From: CAVTQY01 sp963736975
Lineage (GTDB): Bacteria; Pseudomonadota; Alphaproteobacteria; Acetobacterales; Acetobacteraceae
NCBI GenBank assembly: GCA_963736975.1
Contig: CAVTQY010000001.1
Span: forward strand, 2,852,001-2,916,000
DNA length: 64,000 nucleotides
Direction: 5' to 3'
How positions within the stretch are numbered: position 1 is the first letter of the stretch; every line of letters begins with the position of its first letter. A model generated the notes under the pieces. The model searched no databases. It was not told where the DNA came from and worked only from the letters and a program-made list of their open reading frames with translations. Positions 34,700-44,054 of the stretch are shown piece after piece. Made by a program: the position numbers and the translations under genes.

Positions 34700-35141
34700 C
34701 GTTCGTCTCCCGCCGTGGGTCGTTGGGTCGCCCAAGTCTGCTGTCCTGTGTAATAGCGTCTGGGACCCAAGTCTATACAAAAAACCGAATAGTTTTACAA
34801 TTACTAGTTGAGTTGATGGCGATTATACAACTTCGGAATGTTCTGGTACTGCAAAGCTCCCTTCAGGATCGGCTTGTAAGAGTCCTCTCTGATCGGGGTG
34901 TCTGGGGTCGAGCTGTTCCTCGTACCGACAGCCATTCCCGTAGATTACTCGCTTCTCTTCGCGGTCGGGGCTTGGCCGCCGCATGATGGGGTGAGAAGAG
35001 CGAGGCGTCTCAATCTGTCCCGCGACCTTCGGGGCATTGCTGCCCTCCGGCTCCGGACGCTCAGCGAGATCGCCTCGCCCATCGTCCCCACGGGAACGAC
35101 GCGGTTCCGCCCTCATCAGGCGGGAACTGAAACTCCTCTCG
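34700..35141. other. IS110-type 3' flank and intergenic sequence
   Basis: There is no supported gene. The right part, next to the transposase fragment, looks like the non-coding end that follows IS110-family transposases. The left part is the AT-richer upstream region of the Hint gene (around 34770-34810). Confidence 0.5.
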
Positions 35142-35765
35142 TCATGCAGGGGTTACCGACGCCGCGGTTTGTTTGGCCCGACGGAACTCGGTGCCGTCAG
35201 CCCATATGCGGTGTAGGATCATTGCCAGTTTGCGGGCGACTGCCACACGTGCGCGCGCCATGCCTCGGCGTTTGGCGATATTCATGCCCCAAGCCCGCAA
35301 AGCCGAGCATTTGGTGCTGCGGATCAACAGCGAATGGGCGGCTTCGTATAGCGCGGTTCGAGCCGGCTCATCGCCGCACCGGCTGATCCGGCCCTGCACA
35401 TCGGTCTCCCCGGATTGGTAGCGCCTGGGCGTCAAGCCGAGGTGTGCGCCAACGTCGCGCGATCGGCGGAAGCGATCCGGCCGATCGATCGTGGCGGGGA
35501 ACGCAAGGGCGGTGAATGGCCCGACACCTTGCACGGTCATCAGCCGCCGGCATGTTGGCTCGATACGCACCGCGTCGAGCACACGCTTGGTGAGCTGGTC
35601 GGTTTCTTGCGTCATTACGACGATGCCCGACAGCAGTGACTCGGTCAGGGCAGCCCAGCACCGGATCGTCAGTGGCCAGCTCAGTCACTCGCGCAGCAAA
35701 GTTCCTCCGGCTCGGCGTGCCGACCTTTAGCCCGGCTTCGCGCAGCAGCGCTCGTATGCCGTTTT
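35142..35765 (-). mobile_element. IS110-family transposase remnant
   Basis: The C-terminal half of an IS110 (DEDD, Transposase_20) transposase: PTCRRLMTVQGVGPFTALAF, RDVGAHLGLTPRRYQSGE, SRCGDEPARTALYEAAHSLL, GMARARVAVARKLAMILHRI. The preceding part (ALLREAGLKVGTPSRRNFAA) lies in another frame upstream of 35615, so a frameshift separates them. The N-terminal DEDD half is cut off at about 35765 by an IS5-type remnant. It is not mobile by itself. Confidence 0.85.
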
Positions 35766-36306
35766 ATACATCGCGCCGTTTATTGAGCACCATCCGTCGC
35801 GCGGCCAGCAGCGCACGCCAGGATCGGCAGCACGGGTTCTTCACATGCACCGCGCGATACCTGCGGATTGCGGCGAGGCGGAGGAAGGCGAGTGCGTTGT
35901 GGTTGCGGTTTTCCCAGTCTTTTGCGAGCCGACGGCACCGGTTGAGCCAGGCGATGGAACGCTCGACGATCCAGCGCTTGGGTTCGACGACGAAGCCTTT
36001 GGCGTGATCGCTGCGTTTGACGATCTCGACCACTGGGCCGCGCATCGTCTTGGCGAGGCCTTCCTGGAAGACCCGTTCACTCTGCTGCGCGGCGGCAGGT
36101 CCTTCGGGATGTAGCGCCACTGACAACCCGTGCTCAGCACATACATCACGCCGTTGACGACTTCGCATGTTCACCGTGCGCTTGCCGCCACCGCGCTTGG
36201 CAGGCCGGATCAAGGGCTCGATCAGCTGCCACTCCGCGTCGGTGAGGTCGCTGGGATAACGCAGCTGGTCACGGTCATATCGACGGCGGTTCTCAGTCGT
36301 CCACAT
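35764..36306 (-). mobile_element. IS5-family transposase with internal deletion
   Basis: Begins MWTTENRRRYDRDQLRYPSD and LTDAEWQLIEPLIRPAKRGG like IS5-group transposases, and ends with VEPKRWIVERSIAWLNRCRR and LAKDWENR like the IS5 C-terminus. The middle, where the first catalytic Asp lies, is missing: a piece reading VMYVLSTGCQWRYIPKDLPP in another frame is followed directly by the late part GLAKTMRGPVVEIVKRSDH. It is inactive. It is inserted into, or fused with, the IS110 remnant. Confidence 0.82.
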
Positions 36307-36629
36307 CGGGCACCGAATCGGTGCCACACAGCGAATCACAGCCAAACCGATCCGTTCAAGCCGGTTCCGTTAAGCGATTCAAATGACTCTCAAAGTCGCC
36401 GGACGGACACTTAGCGCCACCGCAAACAGAGCGTTGCAGTGTAGGTTGACTTACCCGCTCACACGTGCGTCCATTGGCATGAATCTCGCTTCGCATATAT
36501 TGCGAATATCCCCGCTCACCGCGAACTTCTGTCCCTCCTCGCATAGGACAGGAGCGCCTCGCAGAGGACGTGCAGCTCGGCAACGGGTTGGACTGCCCAC
36601 CTCACGGCAGCTCTCTCCGCCTCACGGTC

Positions 36630-38096
36630 TCACGAATAGACAAACACCGCGTCGTTCAGGTCGGTCGCCGGAATTGCATCCTTCTCGGTCCAGTAGTCCT
36701 GTGTGTGCGCCCATTCGGGCTTGTCACCGCGCTTGGGCAGCAGGTGCATTCCCCGCTGCATGTAGCCGGGATTGAAATTCTCCTCGTCGATCCAGGGCAG
36801 GATCCGCATGTCGCTGTCCTCCGGGGGCAGCGCGACTTCGATCTTCTTCGCACCGCGCTGATGCATGTGCTTCAGCAGGCGACAGACGAAGTCGCCCACC
36901 AGGTCTGCCCGCAAAGTCCAACTCGCGCGGAAATAGCCGAATACCCACACCATATTCGGCACGCCAGTGAACATTATGCCGCGCCAGGTGACGGTATCCG
37001 CGAAATCCAGCGCCTTCCCGTCGATGACAAAATCGATGTCGCCCAGCACGCACAAATCGAACCCGGTCGCGGTCACGATGATGTCGGCACGCAGTTCCTT
37101 GCCCGACTTCAGCAGCACCCCCTTCTCCGTGAAGCGCTCGATTTCATCCGTAACGACCGATGCCTTGCCCGATCGGATCGCCTGGAACAGATCGCCATCC
37201 GGGATGAATGCCAGGCGCTGCTGCCACGGGCGATAGCGCGGCGAAAAATGCGTCGCGATGTCGTAATCGGGGCCGAGATGCTCGCGGGCGCTGTCGAGCA
37301 GTTCCTGGCGGACCTTTTCCGGCTCCTCGAAAGTGCGCTTCGTGAACAGCGCCTGATCCAGCAGGATCCGCCGCCGGACAATCTCGTGGATCCAGGCCTC
37401 ATCGACCTGCAGCTCCCGCAACTCCTCGGCTAGCGCAATCGCATTGCGGCCGGCGCGGAAATAGGTGGGTGAGCGCTGTAGCATCGTGATGTGCCCGCAC
37501 TCGGCCGCCATGGCGGGGATCAGCGTCGCTGCGGTGGCGCCGGAGCCGATCACCAGGACAGCCTTGCCCTTGTAGTCGAGGTCTTCGGGCCAGGTCTGCG
37601 GATGCACGATCCGGCCCTTGTAGCTTTCCATCCCGTCCCAGTGCGGGGTGTAAGGTTCGGTGTGCCGGTAATAGCCCTGGCACATATAGAGGAAACCGGA
37701 AGTGAAACGGAACGGCTCGCCGGTGTCGGTGCGGGTGCCCTCGATCGTCCATAGATTGTCGCGACTGGACCAGGCGGCCGAGGCGATGGTGTGTCGATAC
37801 CGGATATGCGCGGCGAGGCCGTTCTCCTCGATCACCTCGCCCATGTAGGTCAGGATTTCCGCCGCGGTCGCGATCGGCACGCCGGTCCATGGCTTGAACC
37901 GGTAGCCGAAGGTGTGCAGGTCGCTGTCGGAGCGGATGCCCGGATATTTATGCGTGACCCAGGTGCCGCCGAAGGTTTCCTTCGCCTCGAGCACGACGAA
38001 GCTGGTGCCGGGGCATTGCGTCGTCAGGTGATACGCGCCGCCGATTCCGGAGATGCCGGCACCCACGATCAGCACGTCGAAGTGCTCGGTTTGCAT
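36630..38096 (-). CDS. Flavin-containing monooxygenase (Baeyer-Villiger type)
   Basis: A 488-residue FAD/NADPH enzyme. The FAD motif is VLIVGAGISGIGGAYHL. FGGTWVTHKYPGIRSDSDLH is the typical continuation in EtaA/BVMO-like proteins, and VLVIGSGATAATLIPAMA is the NADPH motif. IIVTATGFDLCVLGDIDF is the conserved ATG motif. It would oxidise ketones, thioethers or other lipophilic substrates. There is no obvious pathway partner. Between its end and the IS5 remnant (36307-36629) I see no gene. Confidence 0.9.
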   Translation of the reverse strand: MQTEHFDVLIVGAGISGIGGAYHLTTQCPGTSFVVLEAKETFGGTWVTHKYPGIRSDSDLHTFGYRFKPWTGVPIATAAEILTYMGEVIEENGLAAHIRYRHTIASAAWSSRDNLWTIEGTRTDTGEPFRFTSGFLYMCQGYYRHTEPYTPHWDGMESYKGRIVHPQTWPEDLDYKGKAVLVIGSGATAATLIPAMAAECGHITMLQRSPTYFRAGRNAIALAEELRELQVDEAWIHEIVRRRILLDQALFTKRTFEEPEKVRQELLDSAREHLGPDYDIATHFSPRYRPWQQRLAFIPDGDLFQAIRSGKASVVTDEIERFTEKGVLLKSGKELRADIIVTATGFDLCVLGDIDFVIDGKALDFADTVTWRGIMFTGVPNMVWVFGYFRASWTLRADLVGDFVCRLLKHMHQRGAKKIEVALPPEDSDMRILPWIDEENFNPGYMQRGMHLLPKRGDKPEWAHTQDYWTEKDAIPATDLNDAVFVYS

Positions 38097-38105
38097 GTGC
38101 CCGGC

Positions 38106-38583
38106 TTACCCCCGTTCCCGAAGCCGCAGGAATCGTCCGAACGCACTCAACGTCGCGTCCGAAACATGATGCTCGATCCCCTCGGCGTCCTGCTCCGCCG
38201 CCTCGGCCGGCACCCCCAGCGCCACCAGAAGATCGACCACCAGCCGATGCCGCGCCCGCACCCGCTCGGCCAGGCTCTCGCCGGGCTCGGTGAGGAAGAC
38301 ACCGCGGTATGGCTTGGCAACCGCCAGGCCTTCGCGTTTGAGCCGCCCGATCGTTTTGATCGCCGTGGCGTGCGAAACTCCCAGCCGCCGGGCGATATCA
38401 GTCGGCCGCGCCTCGCCCTCGCTGGCCAGCAGGTCCGAGATCAGTTCGAACATAATCCTCGAGCAGCGCGCCCGACTGCGCCGAGCGCGCCTTGCCGAAC
38501 CGGCGGGCCTGGGTGGGCTCGTTCGGCATTCCGGCGCGCTGCGCGGTGATCGGAGGCTCTGCCACGATTCCGTCCTCGACCAT
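38106..38583 (-). pseudogene. mntR: Manganese-responsive regulator MntR (DtxR family), frameshifted
   Basis: The N-terminal frame runs from 38583 to GALLEDY. The next residues, VELISDLLASEGEARPTDIA, which match E. coli MntR closely, are in a second frame that runs to 38106 and includes the winged helix (RRLGVSHATAIKTIGRLKRE) and the dimerisation part (RHRLVVDLLVALGVPAEAAE, DAEGIEHHVSDATLSAFG). One extra base in GTTCGAAC around 38444-38451 explains the break. The repaired length is 158 residues, normal for MntR. It would repress manganese importers or activate exporters; none is adjacent. Confidence 0.85.
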
Positions 38584-38625
38584 CGCCCGACCATGACGCG
38601 GCCCAGCAAGCCGAGCAACACCGGA

Positions 38626-38835
38626 TTACAGAATGGCGGCGGCGGCGTTCTGGCGGCGTGCCGTGGCGACCAGGCTGGCGACCGCGCACGAGGCCAGCCG
38701 TGTCAGCACGGAATCGGCACGGCTGGTCAGGATAATGGGCACCCGAGCGCCGAGCACGATGCCGGCGGCGTCCGCGCCGGCCAGGAACGACAGGCTCTTG
38801 GGCAGCATGTTGCTGGCCTCCAGGTCAGGCACCAC
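38626..38835 (-). pseudogene. Phosphate acetyl/butyryltransferase C-terminal remnant
   Basis: The frame reads VPDLEASNMLPKSLSFLAGA and DAAGIVLGARVPIILTSRAD, the C-terminal active-site region of phosphotransacetylase-family enzymes. Upstream the reading RLVDV continues a little but the rest of the gene is absent. It is a 3' fragment of about 70-85 codons. Confidence 0.7.
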
Positions 38836-39049
38836 GTCAACCAGACGATCGGGCTGGGCAGCGTTGTCGGCAATCCAAACCGATGGGGCAACCAGGACTC
38901 TCAGTACCTCGGAAATTCGCGGATAGAACCTCCAGTTGAATGGGGTTGCGGCGACATACAGCCTTCAAAACGGAACCAGTAGCATCCTCGTGGTCAGCAG
39001 TGATTCGTCTGTGGTAAGCCGCTGGTCGATGCGCGCGCGGGTGAGCCGA

Positions 39050-39653
39050 ACCGAGCTTTTCCTCAGGTCCTGAAAATCGGCCTGTTGGGGTTTGCGGCGT
39101 CGCGCCCTGGGCGCGCCACGTGATCGTGGAGGAGCGCCGTTGGCTGACCGATGCGGACTATGCCGCGATGCTGGGCATGGGGCAGGTGCTGCCGGGTCCG
39201 AATACGGTGAATGCGGCGGTGATGATCGGCGACCGCTTCCAGGGGCCGGTCGGCGCCTGCCTCGGCCTGCTCGGCATGATGGCGATGCCGCTGGCGATCC
39301 TGATCGCCCTGGCTTCGGTTGATGGGCAGGTGGCGGGAGTGCCGGCGGTGCAGCGGCGCTGGCCGGTGCGGGGGGGCGGGTGGTGGCGCGCTGGACGATA
39401 CGGCATGGATACGGGCGGGCCGCGACGGGCTGGTGCCGACCGCGCTCGGTCTGATCCTGGCGAGCAGCGTTGTGACCGCGCGCGCGGCGGACCACATGCG
39501 CTGGCGTCTTTGATCACCGGCGCGACGACGGGTTTTGTCCTGGTGAGCGGACGCAATCCGCTTTGGACCCTGGGCGAGGCGACGGCAGCGGGGATGGTCG
39601 GCTGGCTGTTCGGGTGCAGCCCTGATCAGTTGGTGAGGCGCGCTTTCTGCTGA
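39050..39653 (+). pseudogene. Degenerate chromate transporter (ChrA) gene
   Basis: Fragments in different frames together read VIVEERRWLTDADYAAMLGM, GQVLPGPNTVNAAVMIGDRF, GLVPTALGLILASS and TGATTGFVLVSGRNPLW, which is the order of a chromate/sulfate-type CHR transporter half. Unlike the +1 breaks elsewhere, at least two breaks look like single-base deletions (near 39085 and 39350), and the N-terminus is missing. It is a genuine pseudogene. Confidence 0.75.
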
Positions 39654-39868
39654 TTTTGCAGCTCCGCGCGGACCTGCGCGGCGAGAGAGGGATTGGCGCG
39701 GCGTATCTGGCCGATACGCAAGGTGGCGGCAATGGTGGAACTCGGGTTCGCCTCCCAAGCTTCGAGGAACAGTAAATCGGCGGCGGTGGTCTCGTCGCGG
39801 ACGGATTGCAAGGCACGGCGGACTGCGTCTGTACGCGGCAACTGCCACTGATCGGCGGTGGCGGTCAT
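39626..39868 (-). CDS. Small hypothetical protein
   Basis: An 80-residue, mostly helical protein (starts MTATADQWQLPRTDAVRRAL) with no signal or membrane segment. The ATG is preceded by AAGGGAG with 8 nt spacing, which supports real translation. It overlaps the end of the chrA pseudogene on the other strand. I do not recognise the family. The 340 bp between it and the binding-protein gene hold no other gene and should contain the sugar-operon promoter. Confidence 0.55.
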   Translation of the reverse strand: MTATADQWQLPRTDAVRRALQSVRDETTAADLLFLEAWEANPSSTIAATLRIGQIRRANPSLAAQVRAELQNQQKARLTN

Positions 39869-40211
39869 CGGCTTCTCCCTTGGGGTTATCCCCTGATTTC
39901 TGGCCTCGCGAGAAGCAGCATCGGGACGCCAGGGTGGCGATCCAGTTAAGCGCTCGGCACGCCGCTGGCCATCGCCGTTCGATGACAGGGCGCTGAATTA
40001 AAATTGTGCGCATAAATCCGTTTCGATCCGATTGCGGCGAAAAGAGCGTAATTCGGCGCCGGCTCGCTGTGGAGAGATCTATAGGAGGGAGACGTTGGGT
40101 GGCGCGGCGGTCGGTTGCGGGGCACGGTGCTTGCTTCGGGCTGCGCGCTTGACTCGCCCAACCGCCGGTGATCCGCTGACGGAAAGCTCACAAAATGTGC
40201 GGGGGTCGTCC

Positions 40212-41528
40212 ATGCGTCTCGTTCTGCGCCATATGACTGCGTCTTTTGCCTGCGTCCTGGCGCTCGGCGGCGGCAGCGCCACTGCGGCGACGATTACCAT
40301 CGCCACCGTCAACAACTCACAGATGGTGGAGATGCAGAAACTCTCCTCGCAGTGGGAGCAGCAGACGGGCAACCACATAAACTGGGTGGTGCTGGAGGAG
40401 AATGTTCTGCGCCAGCGGGTCACCACAGATATCGCGACCAAGGGCGGGCAGTTCGACATAGTGACCATCGGGTCGTACGAGACGCCGCTGTGGGGCAAAC
40501 AGGGCTGGCTGGCGACCCTGGGTGACCTGCCCGGGAATTACGACTACAACGACATCTTCAAGTCGGTGCGGGATGCACTGTCGCTGGATGGTAAGCTGTA
40601 CGCGCTTCCGTTCTATGCGGAAAGCTCGTTCACGTATTATCGCAAGGACCTGTTCGACAAGGCCGGGCTGACAATGCCCGCGCAGCCGAAATACGACGAG
40701 ATCAAGCAGTTCGCGGACAAGCTGACGGATCGGGGCGCTCAGCAATACGGCATCTGCCTGCGCGGCAAGCCGGGCTGGGGCGAGAACATGGCGTTTATCG
40801 ACACGCTGGTGAACACGTTCGGCGGACGCTGGTTCGACGAGCACTGGAAACCGCAGCTCGATACGCCGGAATGGCACAAGGCGATCAGCTTCTACGTTGA
40901 TCTGATGCGCCGCGACGGACCGCCCGGCGCCAGCTCCAACGGGTTCAACGAGAACCAGGCGCTGTTCGCGACGGGGCATTGCGCAATGTGGATCGACGCG
41001 ACATCAGGCGCCGGCAGCATCTATGATCCGGCGACGAGCCAGGTGGCGACGAAGACCGCGTTCGCTCCGGCGCCGATCGAGGTGACGCCGAACGGTTCGC
41101 ACTGGTTCTGGGCCTGGGCGCTGGCAATACCGGCGACCTCGCGGCAGATGCCGGCGGCGAAGGCGTTCATCGCCTGGTCAACGTCGAAGGCCTACATCGA
41201 CCTCGTCGGCAAGACCGATGGCTGGACCGTGGTGCCGCCCGGAACGCGCGCCTCCACCTACAGCAATCCGGATTATCTGAAGGCGGCGCCGTTCGCGAAG
41301 GTCGTCGAGCAGGCGATCCAGACCGCCGATCTGGCTCATCCGACGCTGCAGCCCGTGCCCTATACCGGCATCCAATATGTGGCGATCCCGGAGTTCCAGG
41401 CGCTGGGCACGTCCGTGGGTCAGCTCATGGCCGCGGCGCTGACCGGGCAGACGACGGTGGATGCCGCATTGAAGCAGGCGCAGCAGCAGGTGAGCGCGGT
41501 GATGCAGCAGGCCGGCTACACGCAGTAG
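40212..41528 (+). CDS. Sugar/polyol ABC transporter substrate-binding protein
   Basis: A 438-residue periplasmic binding protein (family 1, SmoE/MalE-like). The signal peptide MRLVLRHMTASFACVLALGG ends near ATAA. The mature part has IATVNNSQMVEMQKLSSQWE, GQFDIVTIGSYETPLWGKQG and LPFYAESSFTYYRKDLFDKA, typical of sorbitol/mannitol-type binding proteins. The frame is open from 40032, but only the ATG at 40212 gives a signal peptide. It is first in an operon with two permeases, an SDR and a sugar kinase. Confidence 0.9.
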   Translation: MRLVLRHMTASFACVLALGGGSATAATITIATVNNSQMVEMQKLSSQWEQQTGNHINWVVLEENVLRQRVTTDIATKGGQFDIVTIGSYETPLWGKQGWLATLGDLPGNYDYNDIFKSVRDALSLDGKLYALPFYAESSFTYYRKDLFDKAGLTMPAQPKYDEIKQFADKLTDRGAQQYGICLRGKPGWGENMAFIDTLVNTFGGRWFDEHWKPQLDTPEWHKAISFYVDLMRRDGPPGASSNGFNENQALFATGHCAMWIDATSGAGSIYDPATSQVATKTAFAPAPIEVTPNGSHWFWAWALAIPATSRQMPAAKAFIAWSTSKAYIDLVGKTDGWTVVPPGTRASTYSNPDYLKAAPFAKVVEQAIQTADLAHPTLQPVPYTGIQYVAIPEFQALGTSVGQLMAAALTGQTTVDAALKQAQQQVSAVMQQAGYTQ

Positions 41529-41539
41529 CCCGCTCTGCC

Positions 41540-42460
41540 ATGGACAGGGTTATCGAGGCACCGGCCGGGCTGGGTCCGCCGCGACGGCGGGTCCGGCGAT
41601 GGCGCGTCAGCGAGACGCTGCCGCTGGTCGCGCCGTCGGTGGTGCTGCTGCTGATCTGGATGATCGTGCCGCTAGCGATGACCCTGTTCTTCTCGTTCCG
41701 ACGCTACAACCTGCTCAACCCGATGCTGCATGGCTGGGCGGGCATCGCCAATTACCGGTTCCTGTTCATCGATCCGGCGCTTTACTCCGCCTTGCTGGTC
41801 ACCGTGATCCTGGTCGTGGCCGTGCTGTTCATAACGGTGGCGGGGGGCGCGATATTCGCGGCCCTGTTTTCCAATGACTTCCCCGGCCAAGGCGTAGCAA
41901 GGGTGCTGATGATCTCGCCGTTCTTCGTGATGCCGACAGTCAGCGCGCTGATCTGGAAGAATCTGCTGATGAACCCGGTGAACGGGCTGGTCAGCTATCT
42001 GATGCGCGCGGTCGGTTTGCAGGCGATCGACTGGTTCGGCCAGTTACCGCTGTGGTCGGTGATCTGGATCGTGTCCTGGGAATGGCTGCCCTTTGCGTTC
42101 CTGATCCTGTTCACCTCGATCCAGTCGCTCGACGCGAGCACGCTGGAGGCGGCGCGGCTGGACGGCGCCGGGCCGATCGCGGTGTTCCGCCATATCCAGG
42201 TGCCGCATATGGGCCGGGCGATCAGCGTCGTGATCATGATGGAGACGATCTTCCTGCTCGGTGTGTTCGCAGAGATCTACGTCACCACGGCGGGCGGGCC
42301 GGGGATTGCAACCACCAATCTTGCGTTCCTGATCTACCAGCGCGCGCTGTTGGCATTCAATGTGGGCGGGGCCTCCGCGGCCGGAGTGATCGCGATCGTG
42401 CTCGCCAACATCATGGCGGCGTTCCTGGTCAACACCATCGCCAAGCGGCTCGACGTATGA
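41540..42460 (+). CDS. Sugar/polyol ABC transporter permease 1 (MalF/SmoF-like)
   Basis: A 306-residue inner-membrane permease with six predicted helices. The EAA loop that docks the ATPase is DASTLEAARLDGAGPIAVFR followed by HIQVPHMG. It starts 11 bp after the binding-protein stop and overlaps permease 2 by 4 bases (ATGA). It imports the sugar or polyol captured by the upstream protein. Confidence 0.93.
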   Translation: MDRVIEAPAGLGPPRRRVRRWRVSETLPLVAPSVVLLLIWMIVPLAMTLFFSFRRYNLLNPMLHGWAGIANYRFLFIDPALYSALLVTVILVVAVLFITVAGGAIFAALFSNDFPGQGVARVLMISPFFVMPTVSALIWKNLLMNPVNGLVSYLMRAVGLQAIDWFGQLPLWSVIWIVSWEWLPFAFLILFTSIQSLDASTLEAARLDGAGPIAVFRHIQVPHMGRAISVVIMMETIFLLGVFAEIYVTTAGGPGIATTNLAFLIYQRALLAFNVGGASAAGVIAIVLANIMAAFLVNTIAKRLDV

Positions 42461-43269
42461 ATCGCACGCATCCGGCCGTGGGGATCATCTGCTGGCTGGC
42501 GGCGATCGCAATGTTTTTCCCGCTGGTCTGGATGCTGCTGGCGAGCTTCAAGACCGAGGTGGAAGCGGTGCAGACGCCGCCGCTGATCGTGTTTCACCCG
42601 ACATTGCAGAATTACAGGGATATCTTTGCCCAGGCGGATTACCTCGCCTTCTTCTGGAACAGTGTGGTGATCTCGATCGTGGCAACGGCGATCGAGATCG
42701 TGATCGCGGTGCCGGCCGCGTTCGCCATGGCCTTCTATCCGACGAAGCGCACGCGCGGCACGCTGCTGTGGATGCTCTCCACCAAGATGCTGCCGGCGGT
42801 CGGCGTGCTGGTGCCGATCTATCTGCTGGCACGCGACCTGGGGCTGTTGGACAGCCGCATTGCGCTGATCATCATTTATGTGCTGAGCAACCTGCCGATC
42901 GCGGTGTGGATGCTGTTCACCTTCTTTCGCGAGACGCCTAAGGACATCATCGAGGCGAGCCACATCGACGGCGCCGGGGTGTGGGATTCGGTGGTGCAGG
43001 TGCTGCTGCCGCTGGTCGCACCGGGGATCGCCTCGACTGCGTTGCTCAGCATCATCCTGTGCTGGAACGAGGCGTTCTGGAGCCTCAATCTGACGGCGCA
43101 TGCGGCGGCGCCGCTGCCGGCGTTCATTGCGTCTTTCTCGGCCCCGCAGGGACTGTTCTGGGCGAAACTGTCTGCCGCCTCGGTGCTGGCGATCGCGCCC
43201 ATCCTGGTGTTCGGCTGGTTCAGCCAGCGGCAGCTTGTCCGCGGGCTGACGTTCGGCGCGGTGAAGTGA
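42457..43269 (+). CDS. Sugar/polyol ABC transporter permease 2 (MalG/SmoG-like)
   Basis: A 270-residue inner-membrane permease with six helices. The EAA motif is IIEASHIDGAGVWDSVVQVL. The ATG at 42457 overlaps the permease 1 stop; the longer open frame upstream is a shadow of that gene. No ATP-binding subunit follows, so the transporter must use an ATPase encoded elsewhere. Confidence 0.93.
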   Translation: MNRTHPAVGIICWLAAIAMFFPLVWMLLASFKTEVEAVQTPPLIVFHPTLQNYRDIFAQADYLAFFWNSVVISIVATAIEIVIAVPAAFAMAFYPTKRTRGTLLWMLSTKMLPAVGVLVPIYLLARDLGLLDSRIALIIIYVLSNLPIAVWMLFTFFRETPKDIIEASHIDGAGVWDSVVQVLLPLVAPGIASTALLSIILCWNEAFWSLNLTAHAAAPLPAFIASFSAPQGLFWAKLSAASVLAIAPILVFGWFSQRQLVRGLTFGAVK

Positions 43270-43279
43270 GGAGGTGACG

Positions 43280-44053
43280 GTGTATCTGGAGAGATTCCGG
43301 CTGGACGGCTGCACCGCCGTGGTCACCGGCGCCGGGCAGGGGATCGGGTTCGCCTGCGCCGAGGCGCTGGGCGAGGCGGGCGCGCGCATCGTGGTGGCCG
43401 AAAAACTCGGCGAGCGGGTGGCAGATGCCGTCGGCAAATTGCGGGTGCGCGGCTTCGATGCCGCCGGGGCGGAGCTGGATGTGACCGACTCCGCTGCGGT
43501 GGAGGCGCTGGCCGAAAAGGTGGAGCGCGAGCATGGCGGCGCGCAAATCCTGGTCAACAATGCCGGCATCGCATTCAGCGATGTGCGCGCCGAGGATACC
43601 ACCGATGAGCACTGGCGCCGGCACATGGATGTGAATGTCGATGGACTGTTCTACTGCTGCCGCTCCTTCGGCAAGCGCATGCTGGCGCGCGGCAAGGGCG
43701 CGATCGTCAATATCGGCTCGATGTCCGGGTTCATCGTCAACAAGCCGCAGCCGCAGAGTTTCTACAACGCCTCCAAGGCTGCAGTGCATCACCTGACGCG
43801 CTCGCTGGCGGCCGAGTGGGGCGATCGCGGCGTGCGGGTGAACGCGGTGGCGCCTACTTATATTGCCACGCCGCTGACCGTGTTCGGCACGCAGAACAAG
43901 GCGATGTACGATGTCTGGCTGGAGATGACGCCGATGAAGCGCATCGGTCAGCCGGAGGAGATCGCCTCGACGGTGTTGTTCCTTGCTTCCGATGCTGCGA
44001 GCCTGCTGACCGGCAGCATCGTAGTCGCGGATGGCGGTTATACCTGCTGGTAG
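43280..44053 (+). CDS. SDR-family polyol dehydrogenase
   Basis: A 257-residue NAD(P)-dependent short-chain dehydrogenase. The cofactor motif is TGAGQGIGFACAEAL, NNAG is at LVNNAGIAFSD, and the catalytic Tyr-Lys is in SFYNASKAAVHHL. The GTG at 43280 lies 5 nt after GAGGAGG and gives the family start MYLERFRLDG; a GTG at 43274 overlaps the Shine-Dalgarno. In the operon it most likely oxidises an imported pentitol or hexitol to a ketose, for example ribitol or arabitol to a pentulose. Confidence 0.9.
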   Translation: MYLERFRLDGCTAVVTGAGQGIGFACAEALGEAGARIVVAEKLGERVADAVGKLRVRGFDAAGAELDVTDSAAVEALAEKVEREHGGAQILVNNAGIAFSDVRAEDTTDEHWRRHMDVNVDGLFYCCRSFGKRMLARGKGAIVNIGSMSGFIVNKPQPQSFYNASKAAVHHLTRSLAAEWGDRGVRVNAVAPTYIATPLTVFGTQNKAMYDVWLEMTPMKRIGQPEEIASTVLFLASDAASLLTGSIVVADGGYTCW

Positions 44054-44054
44054 C

